Shown here: positions 23,805 through 35,804 of the stretch, one piece after another | How the letters are laid out: every line of letters starts with the position of its first letter | How positions within the stretch are numbered: position 1 is the stretch's first letter | Assembly: GCA_945643635.1 (NCBI GenBank) | Contig: CALZFC010000060.1 | Coordinates: forward strand, 1,346,501-1,410,500 | Source of the DNA: Allodiplogaster sudhausi | Lineage: Eukaryota; Nematoda; Chromadorea; Rhabditida; Diplogasteridae | Reading direction: 5' to 3' | Length of the DNA stretch: 64,000 bases | The notes under the pieces: model-generated | What the model saw: only the letters and a program-made list of their open reading frames with translations | The model's database searches: none | Told to the model about the DNA's origin: nothing | Made by a program: the position numbers and the translations under genes

Positions 23805-24240
23805 TGCACAAGTCGCTAGATCTTCTTCTCGCAAGTGAACTCCAGTGTTCGCGGATTTACGAATCCACTCTGGTCAGCGTTACACACATACGACTTCATT
23901 GCCACGTTGAGTTCCTTGCCGAAATCGTCCGCCTTTTGCACCAATCCGGGACCGTCAATGATAGTTTTCTTTGACGTCACTCTTGGAGTCTACAACCAAC
24001 GATAGACTTTTCCAGCGTGAAATCCAGGATGAAAACAATATGTAGATCTGCTTCCCTCGTCCTCTTTCATCTCCGTGGAAAGACTGTACACTGCTGGCAT
24101 CCATCGTGAGCGCGAAGTATAACAGCCCTCTCTGCATGTATCCTCCAGTTTTGCACTACAGCAGATCACACATGTTGATAGATTTTGAAGATTTTCGACT
24201 TTTTTGTTGCATACATTTTTTAACCCTGAATTAAAAAAAA
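23805..24240 (-). pseudogene. Cys-rich exon-like cargo of FB2
   Basis: On the minus strand a frame ends ..AMKSYVCNADQSGFVNP and EFTCEKKI then TAG at 23811-23813. It can be opened by GTTGTAG|ACT and reads 57 codons. Further upstream on the same strand another frame reads CVICCSAKLEDTCREGC. Both have the Cys spacing of secreted nematode proteins and vaguely resemble the C6-type protein at 60.6-63.9 kb. They look like exons captured by the fold-back, no longer a complete gene. Function unknown. Confidence 0.45.
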
Positions 24241-24832
24241 ACACAACAAGAATATAAACACACATACATATCTGCATGCATTCGGATAATTAAAAATTTA
24301 AAGAATGGTTGAATTGGTAAAGAGCATTATCTTTCTGATAACGCTAGAAGAATTTAGGAGCAAAAGGTGTTCTCTAAACATTCGAAAATGCACTTCTACA
24401 AAAAAGACAAAAAAAGTTGTACCGACGGGGTATCGAACTCGCGCCCAAAAAATTTCAGCCAAGCTCACTATCCACTAGGCCACAATCCGTTGTTAAAAAC
24501 TTCAAAAAAGTTTTTAACATCGCTATTTCACAAGCAGCAAAACTTTTATGAAACTTTAAATAATTTTATCGTTTTTTGTATATCGATTTAGCTGTTTATT
24601 TTTCGATTCCGCATCTTTTTTTGACCTCCTTTAACGATGGACCAAAAACCATTAATTTTGGTTTCCAGGGTTTCTGACCATTCCCTGGTTAGAGAAGGGG
24701 AAAGGAAGAGTAACGGACTAACGGATTCTTTTCCAAGAAGGAGTCCCATGAGTTGCAACTTAAGCAATAGACACGAAAAATCTCAGTTGTAATTAATAAG
24801 AGAGGCGCAAGAAGAAGGTGGCGAAGGATCAT

Positions 24833-26483
24833 CTGAAATAAGAGAGCATTGTCATATGGCCGTTAACTAATAGCTTGAGTGTATCCTTAGAGATCATATC
24901 TTGCAAGATGTTGATCAGTGAAAGGAACACTTTTTAATTTTTTTAATTGTCGCCTACTTGCGCAGAAACGTATGAAAATAACTATGCATACACATGTGTA
25001 CATATATAGCGTTCAATAGTTCACAGAAAAATTTACTTATACATCGAATGACTGAGAGAAAAGTTTCAGTTTACGAAATACAGCAGCTCAATTCCCTTCT
25101 GCTTTACTGCATTTCTCCTTCAACGGTCGCAGCCGCAAGCTACCATTTTAGTTCTTGGCATTAGAGCAAAAAATTTGAGTCTTGTTTACAAAGAACCGAG
25201 TTTGATTAGATTTTTGTTGTAGTCGTACTACAAAACTATGTGTCGAAAATTATGCCCTTTACTCTGTTATTCATGAGAAAACATGGCTTATAGAGTAAGA
25301 ACGAGCCTATTATACACTTCCAACTTTGATCATAGTTTCAAGTCCTTGACAAACCCAACAAAAGGTATAGTAAACAGGATTCATGTTATTGAGCCTTTGA
25401 TTTTCATTTTTGAGCTCATGCACATAACACAACCGTTCTTGTGACCTTTTATTCTCTGCAGAACGCGTGGTCAAGTCTCGCACCTCGCTAGACAACGTTG
25501 TATTTCACCCCCTCGATTAAATTTGAGCTACATAGTTGCCGTTTCTTTGTTTTCCTACAAGGAAAATGTCAAGAAAGAGACATACGTGTGTCCCTGTGTT
25601 CAACCAAGTCTGCAGTTAATATGCAGTCTACAGATGATACGCCTGGCAGATATTTTAGAAAGAGGAAAGGCCTTATTACTTTTTTTTTTAGAGCAATGCT
25701 GTCGTAGTCAATCTTGACATATAACCGCGCATGAATATGTTTGGTGAAAAGTGGAGATTAGTACACACCGCATGGCCTTGAATGCTCATTTGTAGTAAGG
25801 CCACGAAATGAGAATTCTTACGAAGCGATGTTTCTACGGATTGCATTCAGTTAAAAGTTCCATTCCGAACGGGGCGGGCCTTCAAGCGGAGAAGCAGCAT
25901 CGCGCGGAAAACGTAAAGCACAAGGAGGAGGAAATGGGCTTTTGCGCTATAATGTTGGCGACTTAGAAATGGTGGGCAACGCCCGAACTTCATATGACGC
26001 GAAACATACTGTAACCCGCCCACATTGTCAACGAATTAACACTCTTGAAATCATATTTTTGTAGTACTACTGCAAAAAAAAAAAAAAATCTATTCAAAGT
26101 CATTTCTTTGTAAACAAGACTGCATCAGATTTTTTTTTGCTCTAATGCCACCAACTAAAATGGTAGCTTGCTCGGTGAAAGGGCTGCGACCGTTGAAGGC
26201 GAAATGCAGTTAAGCAGACGGGAAAAGGGCTGCTATATATCGTTAACTGAAACTTTTTTCTTAGTCAGTCATTCCATGTAAAAGTAAATTTTTATATGAA
26301 TTATTGAGCTATGTATGCATATTTATAGACATAAATGTACTACATAGCTAATTATCGTCAAATAAAAACTAAAATTTCTTCCTTTCATTGATCAACATCT
26401 AATAAAAGCTCATCGCAACACATTACTCAAGATATTCATTCACTGCCAAATGACAATGTTCTCTTATTCGGCGGATCTTTCAG
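24833..26483. other. Divergent intergenic region between genes C and D
   Basis: Shared 5' region of the oppositely oriented genes C and D. R2 copies lie at 25000-25215 (minus, for C) and 26085-26290 (plus, for D). Between them are an R5 copy (about 25515-25730, CAAGAAAGAGACATACGTGT) and an R1 copy (25740-26035). No coding frame is credible. Confidence 0.65.
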
Positions 26484-28415
26484 ATGATTCATCGCCACCT
26501 TCTTCTTGCGTCTCTCTTAGTAATTGCAAATGAGGTTTTCCGTGTCGGCTGCATAAGTTGTAACTCATGGGACTCCCTTGCAAACACGCCGTTAGTCGGT
26601 TACTCATCTTTTCCCTTTCTCTAAGGATTTCCTAGTCCCCCATCATGCTAATTTCTCTAGCTCTTACCGATCTCTAGACCACTTACAGGCGAGAGACGTG
26701 CTGTGGAGACATTTGCCAAACCAGATACTACAAGACATTCGAAAAAACTTCGGAAACTAAGCTGGTACGCTTCTCGAGGTTTCATCAGAAAACTTTTTAA
26801 TGACTGATGCTGGAAGCAAATATCTCTTCATAGTTCTTCGTTTGAAGTTCCTCTCTTATTCCCTTTGTTGCTTGCAGAGCTGCATGTCCGGCGGAATGTT
26901 CGAGTCGTTCAACGGCTGCTACAGGATCGGCGGAAACACCATGTGCTTTTGCAAGTTGGGCATCTTTTCCGCATTTATCATTGGCATGTTATGGTCAAGA
27001 CGCAAGTGATCAGCGTAATCTTGACATCGTTGCTCAGTGAGTCAATGTGCAATATTCACGACGACATTGTTCATGTCAAGAAGGAGGGCAATCTGACATG
27101 CACGGTCGCAAATTCTGACGGCAAGATGTCATCGGTTAGCGACGTGAATCAAAACAAGAAAGAGCCGAAGAAATATTTATTTAAACTTGAGTGTGAGTGT
27201 GCATGCAAGTTGTATTAGCCATACGTTTTCAGGCGTCCGGCTGTAAATACTGCACGGCCAACATGAAGAAGGGTCTCAACAGCACTCTAAAAAGTAAGTG
27301 CTCGGATGGCTTTGAAATGTTCTCGACGGATTGGACATCGCTTTCCTTGTTAGATCATTCATTCCCTAATTGCCTTTACTGATACTCTGACTACATAATA
27401 AAGCTTCGAAGCGAATAGGATTGTCGAAACTCTAAGCCTATCGTCAAAATTGCGACAAAATCTGTGGGTAGCTCAATTTAGTTCATTTCAAGGTCTTTCT
27501 ATCGGTTTTAGAAATGTCAAAATATTTATTTGTTTGAGCTCTGTGTAAAGCATGTGTGTTGCAGCCTATTCGAGGATGCGTGCTATGTCCAGCAAACCCT
27601 GTACTCTCTGCCGGAACGCGATCTGCATTGTCGCTGCAAGGCCGTGCGACTAAATATATATCATTGAGAAATAGGCCAACATGGTCATTCTCCGTTCAAA
27701 GTTACAGGCCGACCACTGCGCAGACAAGATCCTCTCCATTTCGACCGAAAACGCCACGCAACCCATCACGTGTAACGCGAGCACCAGGATTTATGGCTCC
27801 GAAGCCGTTTCTTGCCAGGTCTTCAGAGAAGCCCTTTCTTATATTTGTAAACGTTTATTGAAGAAAACATTCGACATTGCTATCACCCTTCAGGGCACGC
27901 ATTGCTACGTCGTTTATTACTTGAATCAGATTTGGCAAGGCTGTGTGGCGGCGCTCGGCGACTATGAAATACCGGTAGTCCATATTCTTACTTTTAAAGT
28001 GAAAATAACGCCTGGTGCCAGGTCGGGCGCTTCGCTGCAGACTACGAATATGGCGACGCATACTACTATGTGTGTACGAGCGACTTCTGTAACGCGGATG
28101 AGGAAGCGGCGCGCGCGTCCCTCTGCGCGTCAAACGTGACTGACGAGTCACCGCAGTGCGAGCAAATCAAACCCGCCTCCCGACCGAAACTCGACAACAA
28201 ATGGAACGTCAGTAGAGCTTATTCTACCGTCTAATTATGTCTGACCTTCTGACGGACAATTAAAGACTGAAACGACACATGAACTAAACAAAACTGGTAC
28301 TTCCGTGAATATAATGTTTCAGATTTGTTCGGCATCACCAGGTGAAGAAAAAGGACTTCCTTCTCCCTTCATAGTCTTATATTTCTGTGTGTCTATCGCT
28401 ATATTTTGCACATGA
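26484..28415 (+). CDS. Three-finger gene D: secreted, GPI-anchored, three Ly6/ET-like modules
   Basis: Ten exons: 26484-26590, 26689-26778, 26880-26954, 27038-27134, 27233-27348, 27565-27643, 27708-27818, 27894-27974, 28022-28207, 28323-28415; 344 aa with every phase consistent. Signal peptide MIHRHLLLASLLVIANEVF. Module 1: CISCNSW, ETCCGDIC, FNGCY, CFCNESMCN. Module 2: SGCKYC, KCSDG, HCRCK, DHCAD, ITCN. Module 3: CQGTHCY, YVCTSDFCNADEEA, SLCASN, PQCE. The repeated ending CxCxxxxxC(N/A) is that of three-finger domains (Ly6/uPAR, nematode ET module). The C-terminus, CSASPGEEKG followed by about 20 hydrophobic residues to the stop, is a typical GPI-attachment signal. TTTCAG directly precedes the ATG. 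Function unknown; a cell-surface role is inferred. Confidence 0.88.
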
Positions 28416-29065
28416 GAGTAAAGCGCTACTGGGAACATGCTCGTTTTCTATCATGACGATGCCGTCCTCCCTTAGATTTCCCTATCCTGTTTATGTTTGA
28501 AAAAATTTGCCACAATAGTCTTCTATTGTGTGTTCTTTTTCTTAACTTTTTTTGTTTGTTAAACTTTCTTTCCGAATAGACGCATTCAGATGTCTTCATT
28601 ATCTTCTTGAACAATTTTCCAGTAAAGGTAAGAATCTCAGCTTGTTCGTTCCGTTGAACTAATGACGCCAATCTCTTTAGTGCGCTCCATCTCATGATTT
28701 TTGCGTTTCCCGCTTCTGTATAGGAGTCTAGTATACTGTAGCTATGGACATGGTGCCTCCCGCTCGCCTTCTTCTCGACTTTGGTTAGCGAGGAAGCGTC
28801 CTTTGGTTTCTTGTTAGTCATTTCTTCTTTTCTTATTTAGGTTGTGTGACCATGTATGGTGTATTTAGTAGTAAGAGTTTTGATAATTTGTTTTGCTTCT
28901 AACTCTTCCAATCGTGCATCCATTTACTAGTCGAGTCCTCCAGCTCGCTACTCTTTTTTCCGTCTGTCTCTTCGCACTCCTTCTCGTTTATTTCTTCCAC
29001 GACGCTATTGTGCTTAATTGTTCTACCCATCCGAAAACTATGCCGGCTTCAAGCGTCCTTCTTAC
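28416..29065. other. Downstream flank of gene D
   Basis: No gene. Sequence matches the flanks of B and F (CATTATCTTCTTGAACAATT, GTAAGAATCTCAGCTTGTTC). It is continued at 31305-31700 after FB3, which splits this flank. Confidence 0.65.
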
Positions 29066-31304
29066 GAGAGCCTGTCTGAGATACTCGATCATGAGTGTGC
29101 AGGGAACAAAAATATTTTTTTGATTTTAATCTACTTTACAGGGGTCATGCAGCATCATGAGAGCTTCCAAAAAAACTTTTTTTCACAAAATATTTTGAAT
29201 GTATAACTACAGTATGCCTCGATTTATCGAAAATATTCGAATGACCATAAAGTTAGTAAAACTTAACAAAACAAAATTTTGAAAGTATCGTTATATTCGT
29301 TATCTAAAGGCGCACAAGAAAGGCATAGAAAGGTTTTTATAAAAGTTTCATTAAAAGGTCGAAATGAGCACTTTTATTATTGGAATGTGTCATTAGAGAC
29401 CTTAGCAGTCATTTGGGTGCGCTCTAACTATAACCATCTGAAAGAGAGTCATTGATTACCTCTAGAAACTGAGTTTCATGAGGATTTACCTTCGGGAACT
29501 TTACAATGTTGGGCAGTGAACACCTCAATGAGTGGTGGCAGGCAATTCAAAAAAAAGCCATAAAAGGTGTTTGCCTCGCTCTTTTCAGAAATCAAAAATA
29601 CCATTGCGTTTGTAGTGTAGAAATGCATAAAATGTTCTACATAACCTTTTCATACGAGTACTTTTTCAATGACTTTTTCGGCAAAAACTGTTTTTCTGGC
29701 CTGATGACGAGAGATTAACGCTTGTAGTCAGAAAATAAAGTAAGACTAGGCCTAATCAACTATGCGACGTGAAAGCCCCGTCTTTTCTACATGTAATATA
29801 CTATCTATATGCCGAATTGGGCTACGGGAAAGCCTCGAAATGTCTGCTTGAACCGCGCACTTGCGGCCTGCCCGGAAAATCCCCTTTAACCTAGCTATCT
29901 GGCTTCATTCAAGATATTGGTTGAAGTGGTGCATAACATCTTATTCACCACGTCCCGACACACAAAAAAGACGCTGTAGCTTTTTAAATTCTTGGATCTT
30001 TACTATTATTTTCGGCAGAAACCCTTTTTGCCTTTGTGCGCAAGCGACAGAAAAGTAGCCGTAGTCAGGAAAATATGGAAGAACCACCGCGAATATTCAC
30101 CGTGCGAATTGGAATATTCGAATGATGCTCAATTCGAATATTCCAAGTCACGCGATGAATTGGTGAATATCCATTGTGTTGTGTCGAGTTTGTGTTGCTT
30201 TTCGATTCGTAGCGAAACTGACAGGCTGTCTTAAAGAAGTATATTTTGCACAAAAAAGTATGGGCTTTCACATAGAATGGCCATTTAAGTGTATTCTTCC
30301 ATATTTTCCTGACTACGGCCCAAAGGCAAAAAGGGTTTCTGCCGAAAATAATAGTAAAGATCCAAGAATTTAAAAAGCTACAGCGTCTTTTTTGTGTGTC
30401 GGGACGTGGTGAATAAGATGTTATGCACCACTTCAACCAATATCTTGAATGAAGCCAGATAGCTAGGTTAAAGGGGATTTTCCGGGCAGGCCGCAAGTGC
30501 GCGGTTCAAGCAGACATTTCGAGGCTTTCCCGTAGCCCAATTCGGCATATAGATAGTATATTACATGTAGAAAAGACGGGGCTTTCACGTCGCATAGTTG
30601 ATTAGGCCTAGTCTTACTTTATTTTCTGACTACAAGCGTTAATCTCTCGTAAACAGGCCAGAAAAACAGTTTTTGCCGAAAAAGTCATTGAAAAAGTACT
30701 CGTATGAAAAGGTTATGTAGAACATTTTATGCATTTCTACACTACAAACGCAATGGTATTTTTGATTTCTGAAAAGAGCGAGGCAAACACCTTTTATGGC
30801 TTTTTTTTTTTGAATTGCCTGCCACCACTCATTGAGGTGTTCACTGCCCAACATTGTAAAGTTCCCGAAGGTAAATCCTCATGAAACTCAGTTTATAGAG
30901 GTAATCAATGACTCTCTTTCAGATGGTTATAGTTAGAGCGCACCCAAATGACTGCTAAGGTCTCTAATGACAAATTCCAATAATAAAAGTGCTCATTTCG
31001 ACCTTTTAATGAAACTTTTATAAAAACCTTTCTATGCCTTTCTTGTGCGCCTTTAGATAACGAATATAACGATACTTTCAAAATTGTGTTTTGTTAAGTT
31101 TTACTAACTTTATGGTCATTCGAATATTTTCGATAAATCGAGGCATACTGTAGTTATACGTTCAAAATATTTTGTGAAAAAAAGTTTTTTTGGAAGCTCT
31201 CATGATGCTGCATGACCCCTGTAAAGTAGATTAAAATCAAAAAAATATTTTTGTTCCCTGCACCCTCAGCACTGGCCACGGTCGAATATCTCAGACAGGC
31301 TCTC
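29066..31304. mobile_element. Fold-back element FB3 downstream of gene D
   Basis: 2.24-kb palindrome. Tips GAGAGCCTGTCTGAGATA (29066) and its complement ending 31304. Arms run to about 30080 and from about 30296; the loop has CGAATATTCACCGTGCGAAT, then GGAATATTCGAAT and AATTCGAATATTCC. Flanks are TTAC and TTTA, plausible decayed TTAA. Inner arm edges are slightly asymmetric near 30030-30060. Open frames in the arms (for example 29506-29718 and its mirror 30639-30854) are mirrored and not recognisable as proteins. Confidence 0.85.
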
Positions 31305-32990
31305 TTTAGAGTTCAAGACTGGAGGAAGCTGTGCCTCTGAGCACTGCCGTTTCTCTCTTCCCTCTGCCTCTTCTTCTCTGTTTCCTTCTTCTTCTACTTC
31401 TACTTCTTCCTTCACCGTTTTCCCTCCTTGTTTCTCTCTTTCTTACGTTTCTCTCTATCATAATTTATTGACCTTCCACCATTCATTCCTTTGTGCTTCA
31501 AGTTACATTTCTGCCGTCAGAATCATCGGTCAAATTAAGTGAAGTTTACAAGTATTGGCTCTTGTCCATAAATTGTTATTCTTAATCAAGTAAGACTTCT
31601 CAACAAATCTTAATAAAAGAGAATTCAGTCAAAGCAGTGAGCTCCCTTTTCGTCTTCCAGACAAGACCTGAGGCGAGGAATCAAACTAAATGAGGATAGT
31701 CTTCAAGGTTCCTTGAGCACCTATGTGAAGCCTTAGTGATCGGTCCCGAAACAGGCTGGGCCTCAAACTGAATAAAATCTATTGAATAATTGTGTCGGAA
31801 GCAGCAGAATATGAAAGAGCAGCTGTTAGCAAACCCCGATTGTTGCTGTCACGCGGGCCAGCGCCGCCTAGAAGTGCAATGGGGAGGCCTCATCGCGGAG
31901 GTCCCGTCTTCATGGTCACGAGACCCCCCCCCTTTCCCGCCAGGTCAGGTTAATGTTGAAGTAGGCGGTCATTTACCACTCTTTCACGAGCATCCTCTGT
32001 CGCAGATATTGTGAACTGCTCCAAAGCACATTCGCCTCCCTACCACATGCTTGATTAACTCCGTTTTGTACTTTATCCTGTGCGCGCAAAGCCTGCCGCT
32101 GATGTTGCCTGAGACCAATTTGTCTAAAAAATCCAAAGAGACACCGTTTGGTAAGCTTTTTTTTCATTTCGTGCCAACTACAAATGAGCATTTAAGATCT
32201 GTGGTGTGCACCAATCTCCACTTTCCACCAAAAATATCCATGCACCGTATGCGGAAGAAAGAGGAAAGACGACTTTCCTAGCCTATTCTCTTTCGGTATA
32301 ACTCTGGATTTGCTCTTCTGACCTGAGATACCTTATTTACGGCACCGAACTGCATGTGGCTGTGAAATTAGAGAGTGAGAGTTTAGAAAGACAGATACAA
32401 AAGATAAAACGAGGGAGGGAGAAAGAAAAAGAGAGAGAGAAAGATTAAAGGCACAAGGGTCACACCCCATATAAATTTCTGCAAGATTTGGAAACACGCT
32501 AAAAAATTATTACTACCCCACTTTCCGCTCAGGACTTCCTAACTGTCACATGGAAGAAAATCACAGTTATTAACATCCTTGTGATGGAGAGCCATAATAA
32601 ACCTTATTACATGGTGTGCTTTGAAGTTTTGCTTTCGAACGGTGGTAAATTGTTAAGGGTGGACTAGAAAACACATTGAGGTATGTATATTCACCTGTTT
32701 CATGAATTTTTTTTCTTGAAAATAACGAGTTTTTCAAAGTAAGAAAAACAGGCGGAAGGTTAAAGAAATTTCCATATTGCGAACTTTTTCGATATGCTGT
32801 GTATTACAAACACACTGTTAGCAAGATAGACTACGACAGCATGACTCAAAAAAGATAATAATTCCTTTGCACATTCTAACACACCGCATGACGTATAACC
32901 TGAGGACTGCATATCAATGTAAACTATACGAACGCAGGACCACACATATGCATGTCTCTTTCTGGACATTTGCAATAGATAGCAAAAAAG
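31305..32990. other. Intergenic: rest of gene D flank, inverted R1 and R5
   Basis: 31320-31700 completes the pyrimidine-rich flank. 31970-32225 is R1 on the minus strand. 32390-32450 is GA-rich. 32780-32990 matches R5 on the minus strand (AGAAAGAGACATGC). No coding gene is seen. Confidence 0.6.
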
Positions 32991-33054
32991 AAGCGGCAAT
33001 CAGCCCAAATTGAATCGAACTACACCGCAAAGTAGGCAAAGATGATCTTATCTC

Positions 33055-33810
33055 ATCATAATCCAGATAAACGACCTTGTCCTACCTTGCCTGACTTCTC
33101 CTAACTTAAGCTGGTCGTTCTCCACGTGGATGTACTTCTCAATCTCGTGTCCGCTCACATTTAAATCTATAGACCAATTGTGACAGCGCCTCTACTCTAA
33201 TCTTGTGATTTCTATTTTTCCCTTAATGTTTTTATTCGAAATAAGGAAAGTCACATTTTATCAGGTTTAGTATTCACACGAATTTACCCGGTTTCGGCAC
33301 CTTAAAGTACAAAACTATTTGGCGTGGATGATCTATGTCTGCTACGGAGATATCCTTGGATTCAATTTGAGCTGGTTGCCGCTTCTTCGTTGTTATTGGT
33401 GAATGTTAAGAAAGAGCCATACATACTATGTGTGGCTACTCTGTTCGTAACGAAGCGTGTATTGATCTGATGTGTTTAGGTAATACGAGTGGTAGAGGTG
33501 TTAGAAAGTGGAAAGGCCTTATCGTACCATATAATACATATAACGGCGCATGAATATGTTTGTTGGAAAGTGGAGATTAGTCCACACCGCATGACCAGCG
33601 CTCATTTGTAGTTTGGCCACAAAATGAGAAAAAAACATACAAAGCGGTGTGTGTTCGGTTTTTTTGCTTTTATTGATCTGGTGGTCCCAACGAACGAGGG
33701 CGGTTCTTAAACAGAGAAGAAGGACGCCCACGGTGAAGTACAAGAAGGAGGAAATGTGCTTTGGCGCCATTATTTCGGCGACAGAGAAATAGTGGGCGAC
33801 TATAAATGAA
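33055..33810 (+). repeat. Flank blocks R5 and R1 upstream of receptor gene 2
   Basis: 33055-33540 (R5, with TCTCGTGTCCGCTCACATTT, TTTCGGCACCTTAAAGTACA, AACTATTTGGCGTGGATGAT) matches 37810-38330 over about 500 bp. It is followed by R1 at 33568-33810. These are the left part of the duplicated unit. Confidence 0.8.
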
Positions 33811-33986
33811 CGAAATTCCAAATTATTAGCAGACAAAGAATGCGTTACTAATTAATAGTATTTTAATTCGCTGATGTTTAAACCGCGCAATTTTTGTAGA
33901 GGTTCACAATCAGACTACGTTGAGCTCTTCTCTCGACATCGCATTACCAACTGAAATCGTGTGTTCACGATTGAACCTGTCCATCG

Positions 33987-35804
33987 ATGGACATTGAATA
34001 TGTCATCGACTTGGCCAACCAATTTGACAGAATATTGCTGCCGATACTAATCGTAATCGGTACCTGCTCATTTTCTGCTGTATACTTATAAGAAGTGCAT
34101 CGATAAAAACGTGTGAATGATTTAGGATCGGTAAATCAGGCAGTCAATCTACGCGTGCTATTCGCAATGTCTGCACAGCCGCTCATATTCCTGAAGGTTA
34201 GACTAGATATGATCAGAATGAGAGAACCAAAAGTACCCCGGGGTACTACTTCTCAATACGCTTGCGAGAGAGTGGTACTATTCGAGGAACGGTTTCGAAT
34301 AGATAAAGGGGTTGTAATGAAAAGGGGGGGGGGGTGGGGTACTAGTAGAGAAATTACTGTATATATTCATACATATGTAAGCATGTGTCACTAGTTGAAA
34401 TTTGTGCTTACTGCCATATTCTAGGCGTCAGTGATGGCTGACTTTTCACTGACAGTGGGCTGCTTTCCATTTGTGCTGATCGAATATATCCCCCGTCCCA
34501 GATTTATCTACAATATATATTTACAAGTCTTCGGAGACGGCATCGACATCGCACTCATATCGTGGAGGTGATGTTCTTCTTTTCTATTTCAATCAAGTCT
34601 GTTGAATTACATATCCACACATTTGAACAGATTTGCTTCGACGAGTATAGGAGAACTCCTGCAATTACTAGCAGTTATGTATGTATGTTGCAACGGGAGA
34701 CGAAAGCCAAAAAAAGCTACCATTGACTATCAGTCAATCCATGCATTTCCAGCGGCCTCTGCCTGGTCGCGCTTTCCGTAGAGCGTTCCATAGCGCTCTT
34801 CATGCCCATCCGATACTCATCCGCAATGAAAAACTGGCGACTTCGTCGCATCGCCATCATCTTTTTCCTGGCTATTGCCGCATTTCTCTCACAGACTCCA
34901 AAATTTATCGACAAGCGCTTTACATGTTCAAAGACTGGGTTCGAATCAGCTCTTTTCGGCATTCCTTAATTTGTAAACGGTTCCTGAGGATTTTTGTTTC
35001 TTATTAATATTTTTATTTTTATTGCATTATCATTTTTTTTTCTTTTATAATTATTTATTTAATTATCTATTATTATTATTATCATCGTTAATATTATAAT
35101 ATACAAAATGTGTGCATTTACGAATTCAGATGTTCACTTAATTATGGTAACTTCGAGCATCTAGCCGCCTTGAAAACGACACGGGTCTGTATACTTATTA
35201 TATGTTCTTTTACTTTGCAGCATTCAAGCAAAGTTCATGTTTCTCTAATAACGAGGAGTTTATGCAGGTGATTAGCATGATGACTCCAATCTGCGTTCTC
35301 GTGTTCTTCAACGTCCTCATTGGCATCAAATTGGTTACTCAAAGGTGAGAGTGTTCCTCTCGCAAATATCACACTTTCGTGTTATTTGTCTTTCTTCCTC
35401 AAGCGATTGAATTCATCATTATTTTCAGGTTAATTTCATCATCGAATAACAGCGTCGGCAGACTTCTGGTCGCCTCTTCAGTCACCTTTATCCTCTCCCA
35501 CTCACCAGTGCTTTGTTCCAGCTGGGCTTATGATTCATCAGCGACAATGCACCTCTGCGATGGCATTAACAAGAGCTGCGCTGTCTTTTCGTTAGTCACT
35601 ACTCTCAACTTTTTTTGTTGAATATGATCATTACTTAACTGTGCCTGAGCGTGTCCCTTCAGTTCGGTGGTGAGCTTCTACCTCTACTGCTTCTTTTCAA
35701 GCGAGTATCGGGCTGCGTTGAAGCGGGTCTTTTCATGCTTCCGTTTCCAACATGTCACTACGGCAGTTCAAAGCTCGGCAGTTCAAAGCTCGTCGCGCAC
35801 ATGA
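33987..35804 (+). CDS. Rhodopsin-like 7TM receptor 2, paralogue of receptor 1, 8 exons
   Basis: Predicted plasma-membrane receptor of about 315 aa. Exons: 33987-34059, 34126-34196, 34425-34567, 34753-34938, 35130-35184, 35229-35344, 35429-35590, 35663-35804. Here the phases close without any correction. TM1 IGSVNQAVNLRVLF, TM2 ASVMADFSLTVGCFPFVL, TM3 end SVERSIALFMPIRYS, TM4 IAIIFFLAIAAFLSQTP, TM5 TPICVLVFFNVLIGIK, TM6 RLLVASSVTFILSHSPVL, TM7 SSVVSFYLYCFFSSEYR. Exon 6 needs the acceptor TTCAAG|CAAAG a few bases beyond TTTGCAG. Conserved cysteines sit at the start of TM3 (GLC) and in the second extracellular loop. The NPxxY and DRY motifs are replaced as in receptor 1. Ligand unknown; similarity to nematode neuropeptide receptors is inference. 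Confidence 0.85.

Larger units (their letters stand above)
23373..24691. mobile_element. Fold-back element FB2 in intron 1 of gene C, with captured sequence
   Basis: Arms of about 392 bp (23376-23768 and 24297-24688) in inverted orientation, tips CCAGGGAATGGTCAGAAACC, flanked by TTA on the plus strand (TAA in the sense of gene C). The uninterrupted paralogue E reads GCTAAGGATT at this point. A 3-bp TWA duplication is typical of PIF/Harbinger-type elements (established knowledge); I saw no transposase. The 528-bp interior is not repeated and holds exon-like Cys-rich sequence. Each arm carries a tRNA-like promoter. Confidence 0.88.
21405..24832 (-). pseudogene. Three-finger gene C, GPI tail replaced by a MITE
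   Basis: Minus-strand member with all ten exons: 24832-24723, 23308-23216, 23064-22987, 22895-22799, 22703-22603, 22396-22312, 22249-22145, 22057-21982, 21935-21762, and 21626 onward. The signal peptide (MILRHLLLAPLLLITTEIF), the Cys motifs CCGDVC, CNESMCN, HCRCKD, DLCAN and VCTSDFCNADEEA are retained. Two defects: exon 8 is 76 nt instead of 81, a frameshift, and MITE M2 splits exon 10, so reading continues into the MITE and stops at 21405, giving a polar tail (KKGDHRKTAIACSN..) in place of the hydrophobic anchor signal. FB2 lies in intron 1. If exon 8 were skipped (it is phase-0 on both sides in intact genes), a soluble form could be made, so the call of pseudogene is not absolute. Confidence 0.8.

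Noticed and set aside
29861..30496. Mirrored frames starting MRPARKIPFN at 29861 and 30065-30496
   Set aside because: Both lie in the two arms of FB3 and are mirror copies; no family resemblance or splice context.
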